Assembly: GCF_004363005.1 (NCBI RefSeq)
Contig: NZ_SNYH01000005.1
Span: 186,001-250,000, forward strand
Direction of reading: 5' to 3'
Source: Tenacibaculum caenipelagi
GTDB lineage: Bacteria; Bacteroidota; Bacteroidia; Flavobacteriales; Flavobacteriaceae
DNA length: 64,000 nt
The notes beneath the pieces are model-generated. The model saw only the letters and a list, made by a program, of their open reading frames with translations. It was not told the origin of the DNA and ran no database searches. Shown piece by piece: positions 9,641 through 19,500 of the stretch (within the stretch, counting starts at the first letter, position 1; every line of letters starts with the position of its first letter). A program made the position numbers and the translations under genes.

Positions 9641-9976
9641 TTAACTCAAAACTCTTTTTAACCCTGTCATTAAATTTCTTTCCAAAATCTCATATTTCCC
9701 ATCTGATAAAAACAACTCTTTTATTTCTTCAAATAGGCTATTTATTTCTTCTTTGTCGTAGTTTAAATTTTTAAGTGATTCATTAATTTTCTGAATACTT
9801 GCATAGTCATTATCTTTTTCAAACTCATCGTGCATTTTTTTATATGTTTCTTTGTTTGTTTTTAACGAAATAGCTTCAAGTTCTTCTTTTGTTTCTTTAT
9901 AATCTGCATTTATACAATAGATAAAAAGATAGGTTTGTAACTCTTCCTTTGACCAATTTACTTCAATATTTTTCAT
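9641..9976 (-). CDS. Small acidic helical protein, function unknown
   Basis: 111 residues, mostly Glu, Lys and Leu with predicted alpha-helices throughout, no membrane segment and no cysteine cluster. It begins MKNIEVNWSKEELQTYLFIYC and ends NLMTGLKRVLS. The all-helical, acidic look recalls TerB-like domains, but I see no conserved acidic metal site, so that is only a suggestion. It has its own FNR-like operator at 10030-10043 and a strong terminator. It is therefore probably a monocistronic member of the oxygen-responsive set between the cbb3 operon and hemN. Confidence 0.6.
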   Translation of the reverse strand: MKNIEVNWSKEELQTYLFIYCINADYKETKEELEAISLKTNKETYKKMHDEFEKDNDYASIQKINESLKNLNYDKEEINSLFEEIKELFLSDGKYEILERNLMTGLKRVLS

Positions 9977-10029
9977 GACATACGGTTTTAGGTTTACTCA
10001 AATTTAATTATTTTTTAGGTAGACACACA

Positions 10030-10043
10030 ATGATATTTATCAT
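10030..10043 (-). promoter_or_regulatory. FNR-like operator upstream of the small acidic protein gene
   Basis: A perfect palindrome ATGAT-ATTT-ATCAT is centred at 10036.5. A consensus -7 element TAAATTTG lies on the minus strand at 9999-10006, 30.5 bases from the centre, and the gene's ATG is at 9976. The geometry matches the ccoS and usp promoters within one base. Confidence 0.65.
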
Positions 10044-10064
10044 AAACCATTAATTAACAAAAAG

Positions 10065-11429
10065 TTAAATCGTCATTGAAAACAATTTTGTTTCGGGTTG
10101 TTTTTGGTGGAGTTTTTTATCAAATGCCATGCAAATATTTCGCACATAAGGTCTCGCTTTTTCTGGTACAGTTAACTTATTTCCTTGTAAAGAGACTAAC
10201 CCATCCGCTATCATTTCTTCTAACTTTTCTAAATGATTTTCTACATTTTCAATTAGCATCGCTTCTTCTTCCCACGAAGTGGTAAAATGACACATAATAT
10301 TCAAAATATGTTTTCTAATGATTAAATCTTCTTCGGATAATATATGCCCTCTAAAAACAGGGATTTCCCCTTCATTAACTATCTTTTCGTATTCTTTTAC
10401 TGTTTTTACATTCTGCGCAAATCCGTACCACGAGTCTGAAATTGCAGACATCCCTAAACCAATCATTAATTGAGTTTTGTTTGCGGTATATCCCATAAAA
10501 TTACGGTGTAATGTTTTTTCTTGGGTTGCCTTATATAAACTATCAGAAGGTAATGCAAAATGATCCATTCCTATTTCTACATACCCCATTTCAGCAAACA
10601 ACTCCTTTCCTATTTCGTACAACTCACGTTTCTCTTCATTTTTGGGTAAATCATCTTCATTAAATCCACGTTGTCCCACACCCTTTACCCACGGTACATG
10701 TGCATAACTATAAAATGAAATTCTGTCTGGTTGTAATTCTTTTGTTTTATCAATGGTATAGATTACATTTTCTTTAGTTTGAAAAGGAAGTCCAAACACT
10801 AAATCATGACTAATAGATGTGTATCCTATTTCTTTAGCCCAGTTATGTGCTTTTTGTACATTTTCAAAAGGCTGAATTCGATGAATTGCTTCTTGTACTT
10901 TTGGGTTGTAATCTTGCACCCCAAAACTCACTCTAGTAAATCCTAAATCATATAAAGTTTGTAAGTGTTCTTTCGAAGTATTATTAGGGTGTCCCTCAAA
11001 ACTAAACTCATGATTTGGATGTTTTTTTGCGTTGACAAAAATTCCGTCAATTAATTTTTTTAATTGTGTTGTAGAAAAAAAAGTTGGTGTTCCGCCACCT
11101 AAATGAATTTCTTTAATTACTGGTATTTCATCAGCCAAATCCACATACAGCTTCCATTCTTTTAAAACCGTTGTTATATATGGGTCTTCAACTTCATGAC
11201 GTTTTGTAATATGCTTATGACAAGCACAAAACGTACATAAGCTTTCACAAAATGGTAAATGAATATACAAACTGATTCCTTCTGACGAATTGCTTTCTAT
11301 AAACGATTGCTTAAAGGTTTTTATCCATTTTTCTTTTGAAAATGTTTCATTATCCCAATACGGAACAGTTGGATAACTCGTATATCTTGGTCCTGGAATG
11401 TTATATTTTTGTATTAATGAATTTTTCAT
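10065..11429 (-). CDS. hemN: Oxygen-independent coproporphyrinogen III oxidase (radical SAM)
   Basis: 454 residues, the usual HemN length. The radical SAM cluster motif is C61-x3-C65-x2-C68 (FCESLCTFCAC), with Cys70 following as in true HemN. GGGTPTFF and the Tyr-rich start (PGPRYTSYPTVPYW) also match HemN rather than HemW. It decarboxylates coproporphyrinogen III to protoporphyrinogen IX without oxygen, so it supplies heme for the cbb3 oxidase at low oxygen. It follows deoD by 72 bases and is probably in the ccoI-deoC-deoD-hemN unit. Confidence 0.95.
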   Translation of the reverse strand: MKNSLIQKYNIPGPRYTSYPTVPYWDNETFSKEKWIKTFKQSFIESNSSEGISLYIHLPFCESLCTFCACHKHITKRHEVEDPYITTVLKEWKLYVDLADEIPVIKEIHLGGGTPTFFSTTQLKKLIDGIFVNAKKHPNHEFSFEGHPNNTSKEHLQTLYDLGFTRVSFGVQDYNPKVQEAIHRIQPFENVQKAHNWAKEIGYTSISHDLVFGLPFQTKENVIYTIDKTKELQPDRISFYSYAHVPWVKGVGQRGFNEDDLPKNEEKRELYEIGKELFAEMGYVEIGMDHFALPSDSLYKATQEKTLHRNFMGYTANKTQLMIGLGMSAISDSWYGFAQNVKTVKEYEKIVNEGEIPVFRGHILSEEDLIIRKHILNIMCHFTTSWEEEAMLIENVENHLEKLEEMIADGLVSLQGNKLTVPEKARPYVRNICMAFDKKLHQKQPETKLFSMTI

Positions 11430-11501
11430 ATGTATATTTTATTTACGAGAAATTTAGCTTCGCTGAACTTTAGGGTTTCTCGCTATCGCTAAAAATGACA
11501 A

Positions 11502-12200
11502 TTATGCCAATTCTAAAGCAATTTCTATCATTTCTTTAAAAGTTTGCTCTCTTTCATCGGCTGTGGTTCTTTCTCCAGTAACTAAACTATCAGAAATAGT
11601 TAAGATTGATAGTGCGTTTATTTTATGCTTTGCTGCTACTGTATATAAGCCATTCGTTTCCATTTCAACACATAACACACCATAATCTGCCCATTTTTTA
11701 TAACTTTCAAAATCATCTGCATAAAACTCATCTGAACTTAATACATTACCTGCTTTTATCGGTATGTTTTTTTCTTTAGCTGCCTCTATTGCTTTTTGAA
11801 ATAACTTAAAACTCGCAGTAGGCGCATAATCAGCCCCATTAAAACGAATTGTATTCAGCCCAGAATTGGTTGAAGCCGCCATAGCAATAACGATGTCACG
11901 TATTTCTATCTCTTTTTGATACGATCCTGCAGAACCTACTCGAATTAAGTTTTTCACTCCATATTCGGTAATCAACTCATGACAATAAATTAATGTAGAC
12001 GGAATCCCCATACCTGTACCTTGTACTGAGATTCGTTTTCCTTTATAGCTTCCTGTAAAGCCTAACATTCCTCTAACGTCATTATAACAAGCAACGTCCT
12101 CTAAAAAAGTGTCTGCAATCCATTTGGCTCTCAAAGGGTCGCCTGGTAATAAAATGGTCTCTGCGATCTCTCCTTCTTTAGCTTCAATATGTATACTCAT
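11502..12200 (-). CDS. deoD: Purine-nucleoside phosphorylase, DeoD type
   Basis: 232 residues from the chosen [33 protein letters not shown], a close match to the start of hexameric DeoD enzymes. GSAG (RVGSAGSY), the VEMETNGLY segment and the late SDSLVTGE motif give the nucleoside and phosphate sites. An in-frame ATG at 12275 would add 25 residues overlapping deoC by 32 bases. The family's usual length and N-terminus favour 12200. The enzyme splits purine (deoxy)nucleosides with phosphate to base plus (deoxy)ribose 1-phosphate. It is paired with deoC for deoxyribose salvage. Confidence 0.93.
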   Translation of the reverse strand: MSIHIEAKEGEIAETILLPGDPLRAKWIADTFLEDVACYNDVRGMLGFTGSYKGKRISVQGTGMGIPSTLIYCHELITEYGVKNLIRVGSAGSYQKEIEIRDIVIAMAASTNSGLNTIRFNGADYAPTASFKLFQKAIEAAKEKNIPIKAGNVLSSDEFYADDFESYKKWADYGVLCVEMETNGLYTVAAKHKINALSILTISDSLVTGERTTADEREQTFKEMIEIALELA

Positions 12201-12243
12201 TTTTGGGATATTTTGGTTACTAAACTTTTGTTCATTTTGGGTT

Positions 12244-12909
12244 TTAATATTGATTTTGGTCTGAAACTCCTTCATTAATTAAAGAGACTCCTGAGGAGGT
12301 TCCTAAGCGAGTAACGCCCATTTTTATATACTCTAATGCTGTTTGTAAATCTCTAATACCTCCTGCTGCTTTTATCTGAGCTTTACCATCAACTACATTG
12401 TTCATAATAACAATATCCTCAAAAGTCGCTCCTCCTGTAGCAAATCCAGTTGAAGTTTTCACAAAATCTGCTCCTGCATTTACGGCCAACTGACTTACTT
12501 TTTTTATTTGCTCTTTAGATAGGTAACAATTTTCAAAAATTACTTTTAATGTATTTTCTCCGATAGTTTCTTTAATCAATCGGATTTCATTTTCTACATA
12601 ATTTTCTTCTCCATCTAACAATCTTCCTATATTTATAACCATATCTATTTCTGATGCTCCTTTGTTAATACAATCTCTAGCTTCAAAAATTTTAGCTTCT
12701 GTAGTCATTGCCCCAAGTGGAAACCCTATTACAGCAGCTACTTTTACATCTGTATTTTGTAATTCTTTCGCTGCTAATTCAACATAACTCCCATTTACAC
12801 AAACTGCATAAAATTTATATTCTTTTGCCTCATCACACAACTTCATAATATCAGCTTCCGTTGCTGTGGCTTTTAATAGGGTGTGATCTATATATTTATT
12901 AATTCGCAT
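12244..12909 (-). CDS. deoC: Deoxyribose-phosphate aldolase
   Basis: 221 residues. Key features of DERA are visible: the N-terminal [11 protein letters not shown], the active-site Asp in the DMVINIGRL segment, and the Schiff-base lysine in FVKTSTGF (about K151) followed by GGAT. Glycine-rich [13 protein letters not shown] phosphate-binding sequence appears here as IKAAGGIRD. The enzyme cleaves deoxyribose 5-phosphate to acetaldehyde and glyceraldehyde 3-phosphate. Its start is three bases after the ccoI stop, so it is read from the ccoI promoter unless an internal promoter exists. Confidence 0.96.
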   Translation of the reverse strand: MRINKYIDHTLLKATATEADIMKLCDEAKEYKFYAVCVNGSYVELAAKELQNTDVKVAAVIGFPLGAMTTEAKIFEARDCINKGASEIDMVINIGRLLDGEENYVENEIRLIKETIGENTLKVIFENCYLSKEQIKKVSQLAVNAGADFVKTSTGFATGGATFEDIVIMNNVVDGKAQIKAAGGIRDLQTALEYIKMGVTRLGTSSGVSLINEGVSDQNQY

Positions 12910-12912
12910 CTT

Positions 12913-15288
12913 TTATTTTATTTTTCTTCCTAACATATTTGTGGCTATTGTAGTAAATATCACCACACTTATTGAACTTAACGGCATTAAAATTGCTGCT
13001 ATTACAGGCATCAATTGCCCGGTTACTGCAAAATAAAGTCCTATAACATTGTATCCTAAAGATAGTAAAAAACAATATTTAATAATTTGTATTGCCTTTT
13101 TAGAAGCTTTAATATAATTACCTATTTGATTAAATTTTGTTGCGTCTAAAATAGCATCACAAGCTGGTGAAAAGACATTGATGTTTTCTGATAAGGCTAC
13201 TCCAACATTACTTTGAGCTAAAGCCCCAGCATCGTTTAATCCATCACCTATCATCAATACATTCCTTCCTCGCTCTTGTAGTTCTTCTACATAGTGCAAT
13301 TTATCTTGTGGTTTTTGATTGAATAAAAATTTGGTTTGTTTGGGTAGCTCCCCTTCTAAAAACTTCTTCTCCCCTTCATTATCTCCTGAAACAACTGACA
13401 GTTCATATTTCTTTTGTAAATCCGAGAACAACTTTTTTACTCCTTTTCTATAGGCATTTTTAAAAATATACTTTCCTTTATATTTGTCATTTATACCAAT
13501 ATGTACAGAAGTGTCTAAGTTTGTTTGCTTTTTCGTATTTTTAACAAAAGACGAAGATCCTATTTTTAACATTGTTTGTTGATAATGAGCTTCAATTCCT
13601 TTTCCTATATATTCTTGATAATCTTCTATGGGTACCATTTCTTCTTCAGCTAAAGAAGTATATAACATTCTACTCAGCGGATGGTTGGATGCTCGTAACG
13701 AGCTTTTTAATATCGATTTTTGAGTTTTATTTAATGTTTCTCCTTCGTATGTTATTGTATTTTCTTTATTGGTAGTTAGTGTTCCTGTCTTATCAAAAAT
13801 AACAGAGTTAACCGCTGCCAACTGCTCTACTACTGTTGCGTTTTTTAAATAAAATTTCTTTCTGCCAAAAATTCGTAATATGTTTCCTAAAGTAAAAGGT
13901 CCTGCTAACGCAATAGCACATGGACATGCAATGATTAGTACCGAAGTAAATACATTTAAAGCTTTACTTGAATCGTAATACAACCAAAAAGTAGTTGATA
14001 AAAAGGCTATAGACAATACTATAATGGTAAAATTTTTACTGATTTTATCAGTCAATGTTTTAAAAGAAGAACTTTTATCTTTTTGAAACACATCATTACT
14101 CCACAATTGTGTTAAATAACTTTGCGAAACCGATGCCAGTACCTCCATTTCTATACTTCCTGATAACTGTTTACCACCAGCAAATAATTTATCTCCTGAT
14201 TGTTTATTTACTGGTATTTCTTCTCCAGTAACAAAACTGTAATCTATTTGGGCATTCCCATTAATTAAAATTCCATCAACAGGTATTAATTCTTGATTTC
14301 TAATAAGTAATCTATCCCCTTTATTAACATCATATATTTGTGTGTTTTCCTCTTTTTTATCAGTGGTTATTTTAGTCACTGAAATAGGAAAATATGACTT
14401 ATAATCTCGTTCAAACGATAGAAAATTATAGGTTTTTTGTTGAAAAAACTTCCCTAGTAACAAAAAGAAAACCAACCCTGTTAAACTATCGAAGAAACCT
14501 GTTCCTAAATCGAACATGATTTCGGTTGTGCTTCGAACAAATAATACTAAAATCCCCAATGCTATAGGGACATCAATATTTAAAATTTTAGAACGGAGCC
14601 CTTTATAAGCTGAAATGAAATAATCTATTCCTGCATAAAATACTACCGGAAGAGAAAAAGCAAACATTAACCAGCGGAACAAATTCTTATATTGCTCTAA
14701 CCAATATTCTGACACTTCAAAATACTCTGGAAATGATAAAAACATTACATTTCCGAAAGCAAAACCTGCTATTCCTAATTTGTAAATTAAGCTACGATCT
14801 ACTTTCTTTTTGCCCACTTCATAATCTTCCAAACTAATATAAGGTTCATAACATATAGAGCTAAGCAACAATATTATTTCCTTTAAAGATGTTTTGCCTG
14901 AATTATAAGTAACCCGCACTGTTTTCTTAGGAAAATTAACTTGTGATGATGATATGTTGTTCTGCAGTTTATGCAAGTTTTCCAATACCCAAATACAGGA
15001 ACTACAATGTATATGTGGAATATATAAATTAATCACTTGCATATTACCATCATTAAACTCTAAGAGTTTTTCAACGATGGATTGATTATCTAAGAAATCG
15101 TACTTTCCTTGGATTTCTTCAGGAATAGCTCCTGGATTATTTTGAAAATCGTAGTAACAAGTTAAATCGTTCTCTGAAAAAATTTCATACACTGTCTTAC
15201 AACCACTACAACAAAAATATTTGTCTTGTATAGTAATTGTTTTAGTGTCGCACTCGTTACCACAATGAAAACAAATTGTGCTTTTCAT
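12913..15288 (-). CDS. ccoI: Copper-translocating P-type ATPase for cbb3 oxidase (CcoI/FixI-like)
   Basis: 791 residues. The N-terminus carries a cysteine-rich metal-binding domain (CFHCGNEC, YFCCSGCKT) seen in CcoI-type pumps, then a heavy-metal-associated domain with C95-x2-C98 (HCSSC). The P-type core follows: membrane motif CPC near residue 455, phosphorylation site DKTGTLTTN near residue 498, and hinge GDGLNDAGAL. It exports copper across the inner membrane to supply the oxidase. Its promoter faces the CRP/FNR gene and contains an FNR-like site. Confidence 0.94.
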   Translation of the reverse strand: MKSTICFHCGNECDTKTITIQDKYFCCSGCKTVYEIFSENDLTCYYDFQNNPGAIPEEIQGKYDFLDNQSIVEKLLEFNDGNMQVINLYIPHIHCSSCIWVLENLHKLQNNISSSQVNFPKKTVRVTYNSGKTSLKEIILLLSSICYEPYISLEDYEVGKKKVDRSLIYKLGIAGFAFGNVMFLSFPEYFEVSEYWLEQYKNLFRWLMFAFSLPVVFYAGIDYFISAYKGLRSKILNIDVPIALGILVLFVRSTTEIMFDLGTGFFDSLTGLVFFLLLGKFFQQKTYNFLSFERDYKSYFPISVTKITTDKKEENTQIYDVNKGDRLLIRNQELIPVDGILINGNAQIDYSFVTGEEIPVNKQSGDKLFAGGKQLSGSIEMEVLASVSQSYLTQLWSNDVFQKDKSSSFKTLTDKISKNFTIIVLSIAFLSTTFWLYYDSSKALNVFTSVLIIACPCAIALAGPFTLGNILRIFGRKKFYLKNATVVEQLAAVNSVIFDKTGTLTTNKENTITYEGETLNKTQKSILKSSLRASNHPLSRMLYTSLAEEEMVPIEDYQEYIGKGIEAHYQQTMLKIGSSSFVKNTKKQTNLDTSVHIGINDKYKGKYIFKNAYRKGVKKLFSDLQKKYELSVVSGDNEGEKKFLEGELPKQTKFLFNQKPQDKLHYVEELQERGRNVLMIGDGLNDAGALAQSNVGVALSENINVFSPACDAILDATKFNQIGNYIKASKKAIQIIKYCFLLSLGYNVIGLYFAVTGQLMPVIAAILMPLSSISVVIFTTIATNMLGRKIK

Positions 15289-15338
15289 ATTTACTCTTTT
15301 GCCTAGTACAAATGTCTTATAACATCTCCGTTAAAAAC

Positions 15339-15352
15339 ATGATAATTGTCAG
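15339..15352. promoter_or_regulatory. FNR-like operator in the ccoI / CRP-FNR intergenic region
   Basis: An imperfect inverted repeat ATGAT-AATT-GTCAG lies between divergent genes. Toward ccoI a -7-like sequence GACATTTG (minus strand, 15309-15316) lies exactly 29.5 bases from the centre, as at ccoS. Toward the regulator a consensus TATATTTG (15361-15368) lies much closer, placing the operator at about -29, where binding could repress. Confidence 0.55.
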
Positions 15353-15360
15353 CTTTTTCT

Positions 15361-15368
15361 TATATTTG
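15361..15368 (+). promoter_or_regulatory. -7 promoter element of the CRP/FNR regulator gene
   Basis: TATATTTG fits the consensus TAnnTTTG and lies 22 bases before the regulator's ATG. The overlapping operator suggests autoregulation. Confidence 0.5.
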
Positions 15369-15390
15369 AATAGGTAAAAAATGGCATGGT

Positions 15391-16077
15391 ATGAGCAAAT
15401 GCGAACAATGTATTATTCGCGAATTCAATTCTTTAAAAGCTTTAACAAAAGAAGAATTAATTAGAATTACTGGATGTAAGACTTCTAAAACAATTAAAAA
15501 AGGAGAGCTTCTTTTTGACGAAGGCGAATATATTAATGGCGTTTTTTGTATTAAAGACGGGATTTGTAAAGTTTCTAAGATGAGTGATAATGGTAGAGAC
15601 CAAATTATTCATTTAATAAAAAAGGGAGATATTTTAGGTGAGCGTAGCTTAATAAACAATGAAGCTTCAAATTTAAAGGCTGTTGCTGTTAATGACATGG
15701 AAGTTTGCTTTATTCCTAAAGAAGAGATTATTAGAGATTTAGAAAATAACACTAATTTTTCTATGGATATTTTAAAGAAAATGGCAAATTCTTTAAAAAA
15801 AGCAGATGATGTTATTGTGGATATGGCTCAAAAAACAGTAAAACAGCGTTTAGCCGCCACTCTTTTATTACTAGATTCAAAGTTTGAAAAGAATGCCAAC
15901 GGTTCCTTAGATATTAACTTGTCTAGAGAAGATATTGCCAATATAATAGGTACCGCAACAGAAAGTGCTATTCGATTACTTTCAGAGTTTAAAAAGAAAA
16001 AATTAATCGATTTAAAAGGGAAAGAAATTTTCATTACAGATATACAAGCTCTTAGAGATTTATCTGATGGCTTTTAA
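15391..16077 (+). CDS. CRP/FNR-family transcriptional regulator with N-terminal cysteines
   Basis: 228 residues: a cNMP-binding-like beta roll (about 25-120), a dimerisation helix, and a C-terminal winged helix (LSREDIANIIGTATES... about 172-210). Cysteines occur at 4, 7, 29, 53, 59 and 106. The C4-x2-C7 pair, C29 and C106 could bind an iron-sulfur cluster, though the spacing is not that of E. coli FNR. In the recognition helix ESAIR aligns with FNR ETISR, keeping the Glu and Arg but replacing Ser212 by Ile. Together with the FNR-like operators nearby it is the likely oxygen- or redox-responsive regulator of the block; this is inferred. Confidence 0.88.
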   Translation: MSKCEQCIIREFNSLKALTKEELIRITGCKTSKTIKKGELLFDEGEYINGVFCIKDGICKVSKMSDNGRDQIIHLIKKGDILGERSLINNEASNLKAVAVNDMEVCFIPKEEIIRDLENNTNFSMDILKKMANSLKKADDVIVDMAQKTVKQRLAATLLLLDSKFEKNANGSLDINLSREDIANIIGTATESAIRLLSEFKKKKLIDLKGKEIFITDIQALRDLSDGF

Positions 16078-16090
16078 AAATACGTTATAA

Positions 16091-16124
16091 AAAAAAATCG
16101 TCTAATTCATTAGACGATTTTTTT
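16091..16124. terminator. Bidirectional terminator between CRP/FNR and DUF3467 genes
   Basis: The stem AATCGTCTAA/TTAGACGATT with a TTCA loop is flanked by A and T runs. It lies between convergent genes. Confidence 0.85.
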
Positions 16125-16433
16125 TTATGCTTCTCCTGTTGTACCTCCGAAATTTAAAGGTATAGGTGGTTGCTCGTAATCTTTAATTTCTCCGTGTGCT
16201 TGTTCAAATTTATGAACATTATCAGAAAGTGCTTTTGCTAGTCGCTTCGCATGTTGCGGAGTTAAAATAATTCTCGATTTTACTTTAGCTTTTGGTACTC
16301 CTGGCAAAATCCTAACAAAATCCACGATAAACTCTGAAACGGAGTGATTTATAACCGCTAAATTACTATAAACTCCTTCCGCTACTTCTTGATCCAATTC
16401 AATATTTAATTGTGGTTCTTTATTATCTTCCAT
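16125..16433 (-). CDS. DUF3467 domain-containing protein
   Basis: 102 residues, near the family's normal size. The characteristic core is GVYSNLAVINHSVSEFIVDF followed by ILTPQHAKRLAKAL. The family is found downstream of rpoC in many Bacteroidetes, as here. No function is established; it is cytosolic by sequence. A strong hairpin lies between it and rpoC, so it may have its own promoter or rely on read-through. Confidence 0.88.
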   Translation of the reverse strand: MEDNKEPQLNIELDQEVAEGVYSNLAVINHSVSEFIVDFVRILPGVPKAKVKSRIILTPQHAKRLAKALSDNVHKFEQAHGEIKDYEQPPIPLNFGGTTGEA

Positions 16434-16467
16434 ATTTAAAATGTTTCTTATGTAAATTTAGTAAAAA

Positions 16468-16506
16468 AATAAGGGTTTATCGTTCAATGAACGCTAAACC
16501 CTTATT
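16468..16506 (-). terminator. Intrinsic terminator of the rpoBC operon
   Basis: The stem AATAAGGGTTTA/TAAACCCTTATT, extended by CGTT/AACG with one bulged pair, follows the rpoC stop codon. A T-rich stretch follows on the minus strand. Confidence 0.75.
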
Positions 16507-16528
16507 AAAATTTATAAACAATAGTTTC

Positions 16529-19500
16529 TTATAAACTTTGTTCTATTTCATCTTTAGGACCAACTATTTGATCTTCATACATTCTCATTCCTGTACCTGC
16601 AGGTATACGTTTACCTACAATTACATTTTCTTTTAATCCTTCTAACTCATCAACTTTACCGTTTACTGCGGCTTCGTTTAATACTTTAGTAGTTTCCTGG
16701 AACGATGCAGCTGAGATAAATGACTTCGTTTGTAATGAAGCTCTTGTAATACCTTGTAATACTTGTTCAGCTGTTGCTGGTTGAGCATCACGCGCTACTA
16801 CTAAGTTTTTATCTGCTCTACGTAAAAGAGAGTTTTCATCTCTTAATTGACGAGCTGAAATGATTTGTCCTGGTTTTAAGTTTTCTGAATCTCCAGCATC
16901 TTCAACAACCTTCATTCCGTAAATCGCATCATTCTCTTTGATAAAGTCAATTTTATGAACTAATTGATTTTCTAAGAACAATGTATCTCCAGAATCAATA
17001 ATTCTAACTTTACGCATCATTTGACGTACTACAACTTCGAAATGCTTGTCATTAATCTTTACTCCTTGTAAACGATATACTTCTTGAATTTCATTTACCA
17101 AGTATTCTTGTACTGCTGAAGGTCCTTTGATATTTAAAATATCAATTGGAGTAATCGCTCCGTCAGATAATGGCATACCTGCTTTGATAAAGTCATTCTC
17201 TTGAACTAAGATTTGGTTAGATAACTTAATTAAGTATTTCTTAACCTCTCCAGTTTTAGATTCGATAATGATTTCACGGTTACCACGCTTAATTTTACCA
17301 AACGATACAACTCCATCAATTTGTGCTACTACAGCTGGGTTAGAAGGGTTACGCGCTTCGAATAACTCAGTTACACGTGGTAAACCTCCTGTAATATCTC
17401 CTGCTTTACCTGACTTACGAGGAATCTTAACTAATGTTTTACCTGATTCTACTTTATCTCCATCATTTACCATTAAGTGTGCTCCTACTGGTAAACTGTA
17501 CGAACGTAATGCATTACCATCAGCATCTTCAATAATTAAAGAAGGAATAATTTTCTTATTCTTAGAATCAGTAATTACTTTCTCTTGGAAACCAGTTTGT
17601 TCATCAATCTCTACAGAGTAGTTGATTCCTTGCTCTAAGTTATCAAATTTCACTTTTCCTGCGAATTCTGATACAATAACTCCGTTAAATGGATCCCATT
17701 GACATACTGCATCTCCTTTTTTAACCGTCTTTCTATCTTTATCAAAAATGATAGAACCGTAAGGAATAATATTGGTACTCAATACTACATCTGTCTTCTT
17801 ATCAGTTATCTTGATTTCTGCTGTACGAGAAATTACAATATCAACTTCTTCACCATTAGCATCCTTACCTTTTACAGTACGTAAATCATCAATCGTTACA
17901 TTTCCGTCAAATTTAGCAATCAACTTGTTCTCTTCAGAAATGTTTCCTGCAACCCCACCTACGTGGAATGTACGTAATGTTAACTGAGTACCTGGCTCTC
18001 CAATAGACTGTGCTGCAATTACACCAACTGCTTCACCTCTTTGAACTTTTTTACCTGTAGATAAACTTTGTCCGTAACATTTTTCACAAATACCTCTTTC
18101 AGACTCACAAGTTAATGGAGATCGAACTTCTACCATATCAACTCCTGCCTCTTGAATTTTATCTGCTAAAACAGGTGTTATTAATTCACCCGAAGCAACT
18201 AATAAGGTATCAGTATTTGGTATATACACATCATGTAATGCAGTACGACCAGAAATTCTATCACTTAAAGATTCAACGATTTCGTCATTTTTCTTTAATG
18301 GACTTACTTCTAATCCTCTTAATGTACCACAATCTTCTTCGTTTACGATAACATCCTGAGATACATCTACTAAACGACGTGTTAAGTAACCAGCATCTGC
18401 TGTTTTTAATGCTGTATCGGCAAGACCTTTACGAGCACCGTGTGTAGAGATAAAGTATTCTAAGATTGATAATCCTTCTTTAAAGTTTGATAAAATCGGG
18501 TTTTCAATAATTTCTCCACCACTAGCAGTCGATTTTTTAGGTTTTGCCATCAGACCACGCATACCTGTTAACTGACGAATCTGCTCCTTCGATCCACGTG
18601 CTCCAGAATCTAACATCATATATACTGAGTTAAACCCTTGTTGATCTTCACGTAAACGCTTCATCGATAATTCAGTTAATCGGTTGTTGGTAGATCCCCA
18701 AACATCAATTACCTGGTTATAACGTTCTTTTTGGGTTAACATACCCATGTTATAGTTCATAATGATTCCATCCACTTCTTTATTAGCTTCATCAATCATT
18801 GCTTGCTTTTCTTCTGGAATAATGATATCTCCTAATGAGAATGATAAACCTCCTTCGAAGGCATATTTATATCCCATATTCTTAATTTCATCTAAGAATT
18901 TTCCTACCGAAGGAATATTTGTAACTTTTAAAATGTTACCAATAATTCCTCTTAATGATTTCTTAGTTAAAACTTCATTGATATACCCTGCAGCTTCTGG
19001 TACAACTTCGTTAAATAAAACTCTACCTACTGTAGTTTCGATAATCTTAGTAACTTGTTTACCTTCTTCTACGTCTTGAGTACGTACTTTTATACCAGCA
19101 TTTAAGTCTACTTTATCTTCGTTTAAAGCAATAATAACTTCTTCTGGTGAATAGAAAGTTAACCCTTCTCCTTTAATAGGTACTTCAGGAGTTGACTTTC
19201 TTTCTTTAGTCATATAGTATAACCCTAAAACCATATCCTGAGACGGTACCGTAATTGGTGCTCCGTTTGCAGGGTTTAAGATATTATGAGAAGCTAACAT
19301 TAATAATTGTGCTTCTAAAATAGCTTCTGGTCCTAATGGTAAGTGGACTGCCATTTGATCCCCATCGAAATCGGCGTTAAAGGCTGTACACACTAATGGG
19401 TGTAAACGAATTGCTTTACCTTCAATTAATTTCGGTTGGAATGCTTGAATACCTAAACGGTGTAAGGTAGGGGCACGGTTTAATAAAACTGGGTGTCCTT

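Noticed and set aside
12201..12275. Longer deoD starting at 12275
   Set aside because: It adds 25 polar residues not found in DeoD and overlaps deoC by 32 bases; the internal ATG at 12200 gives the family N-terminus.
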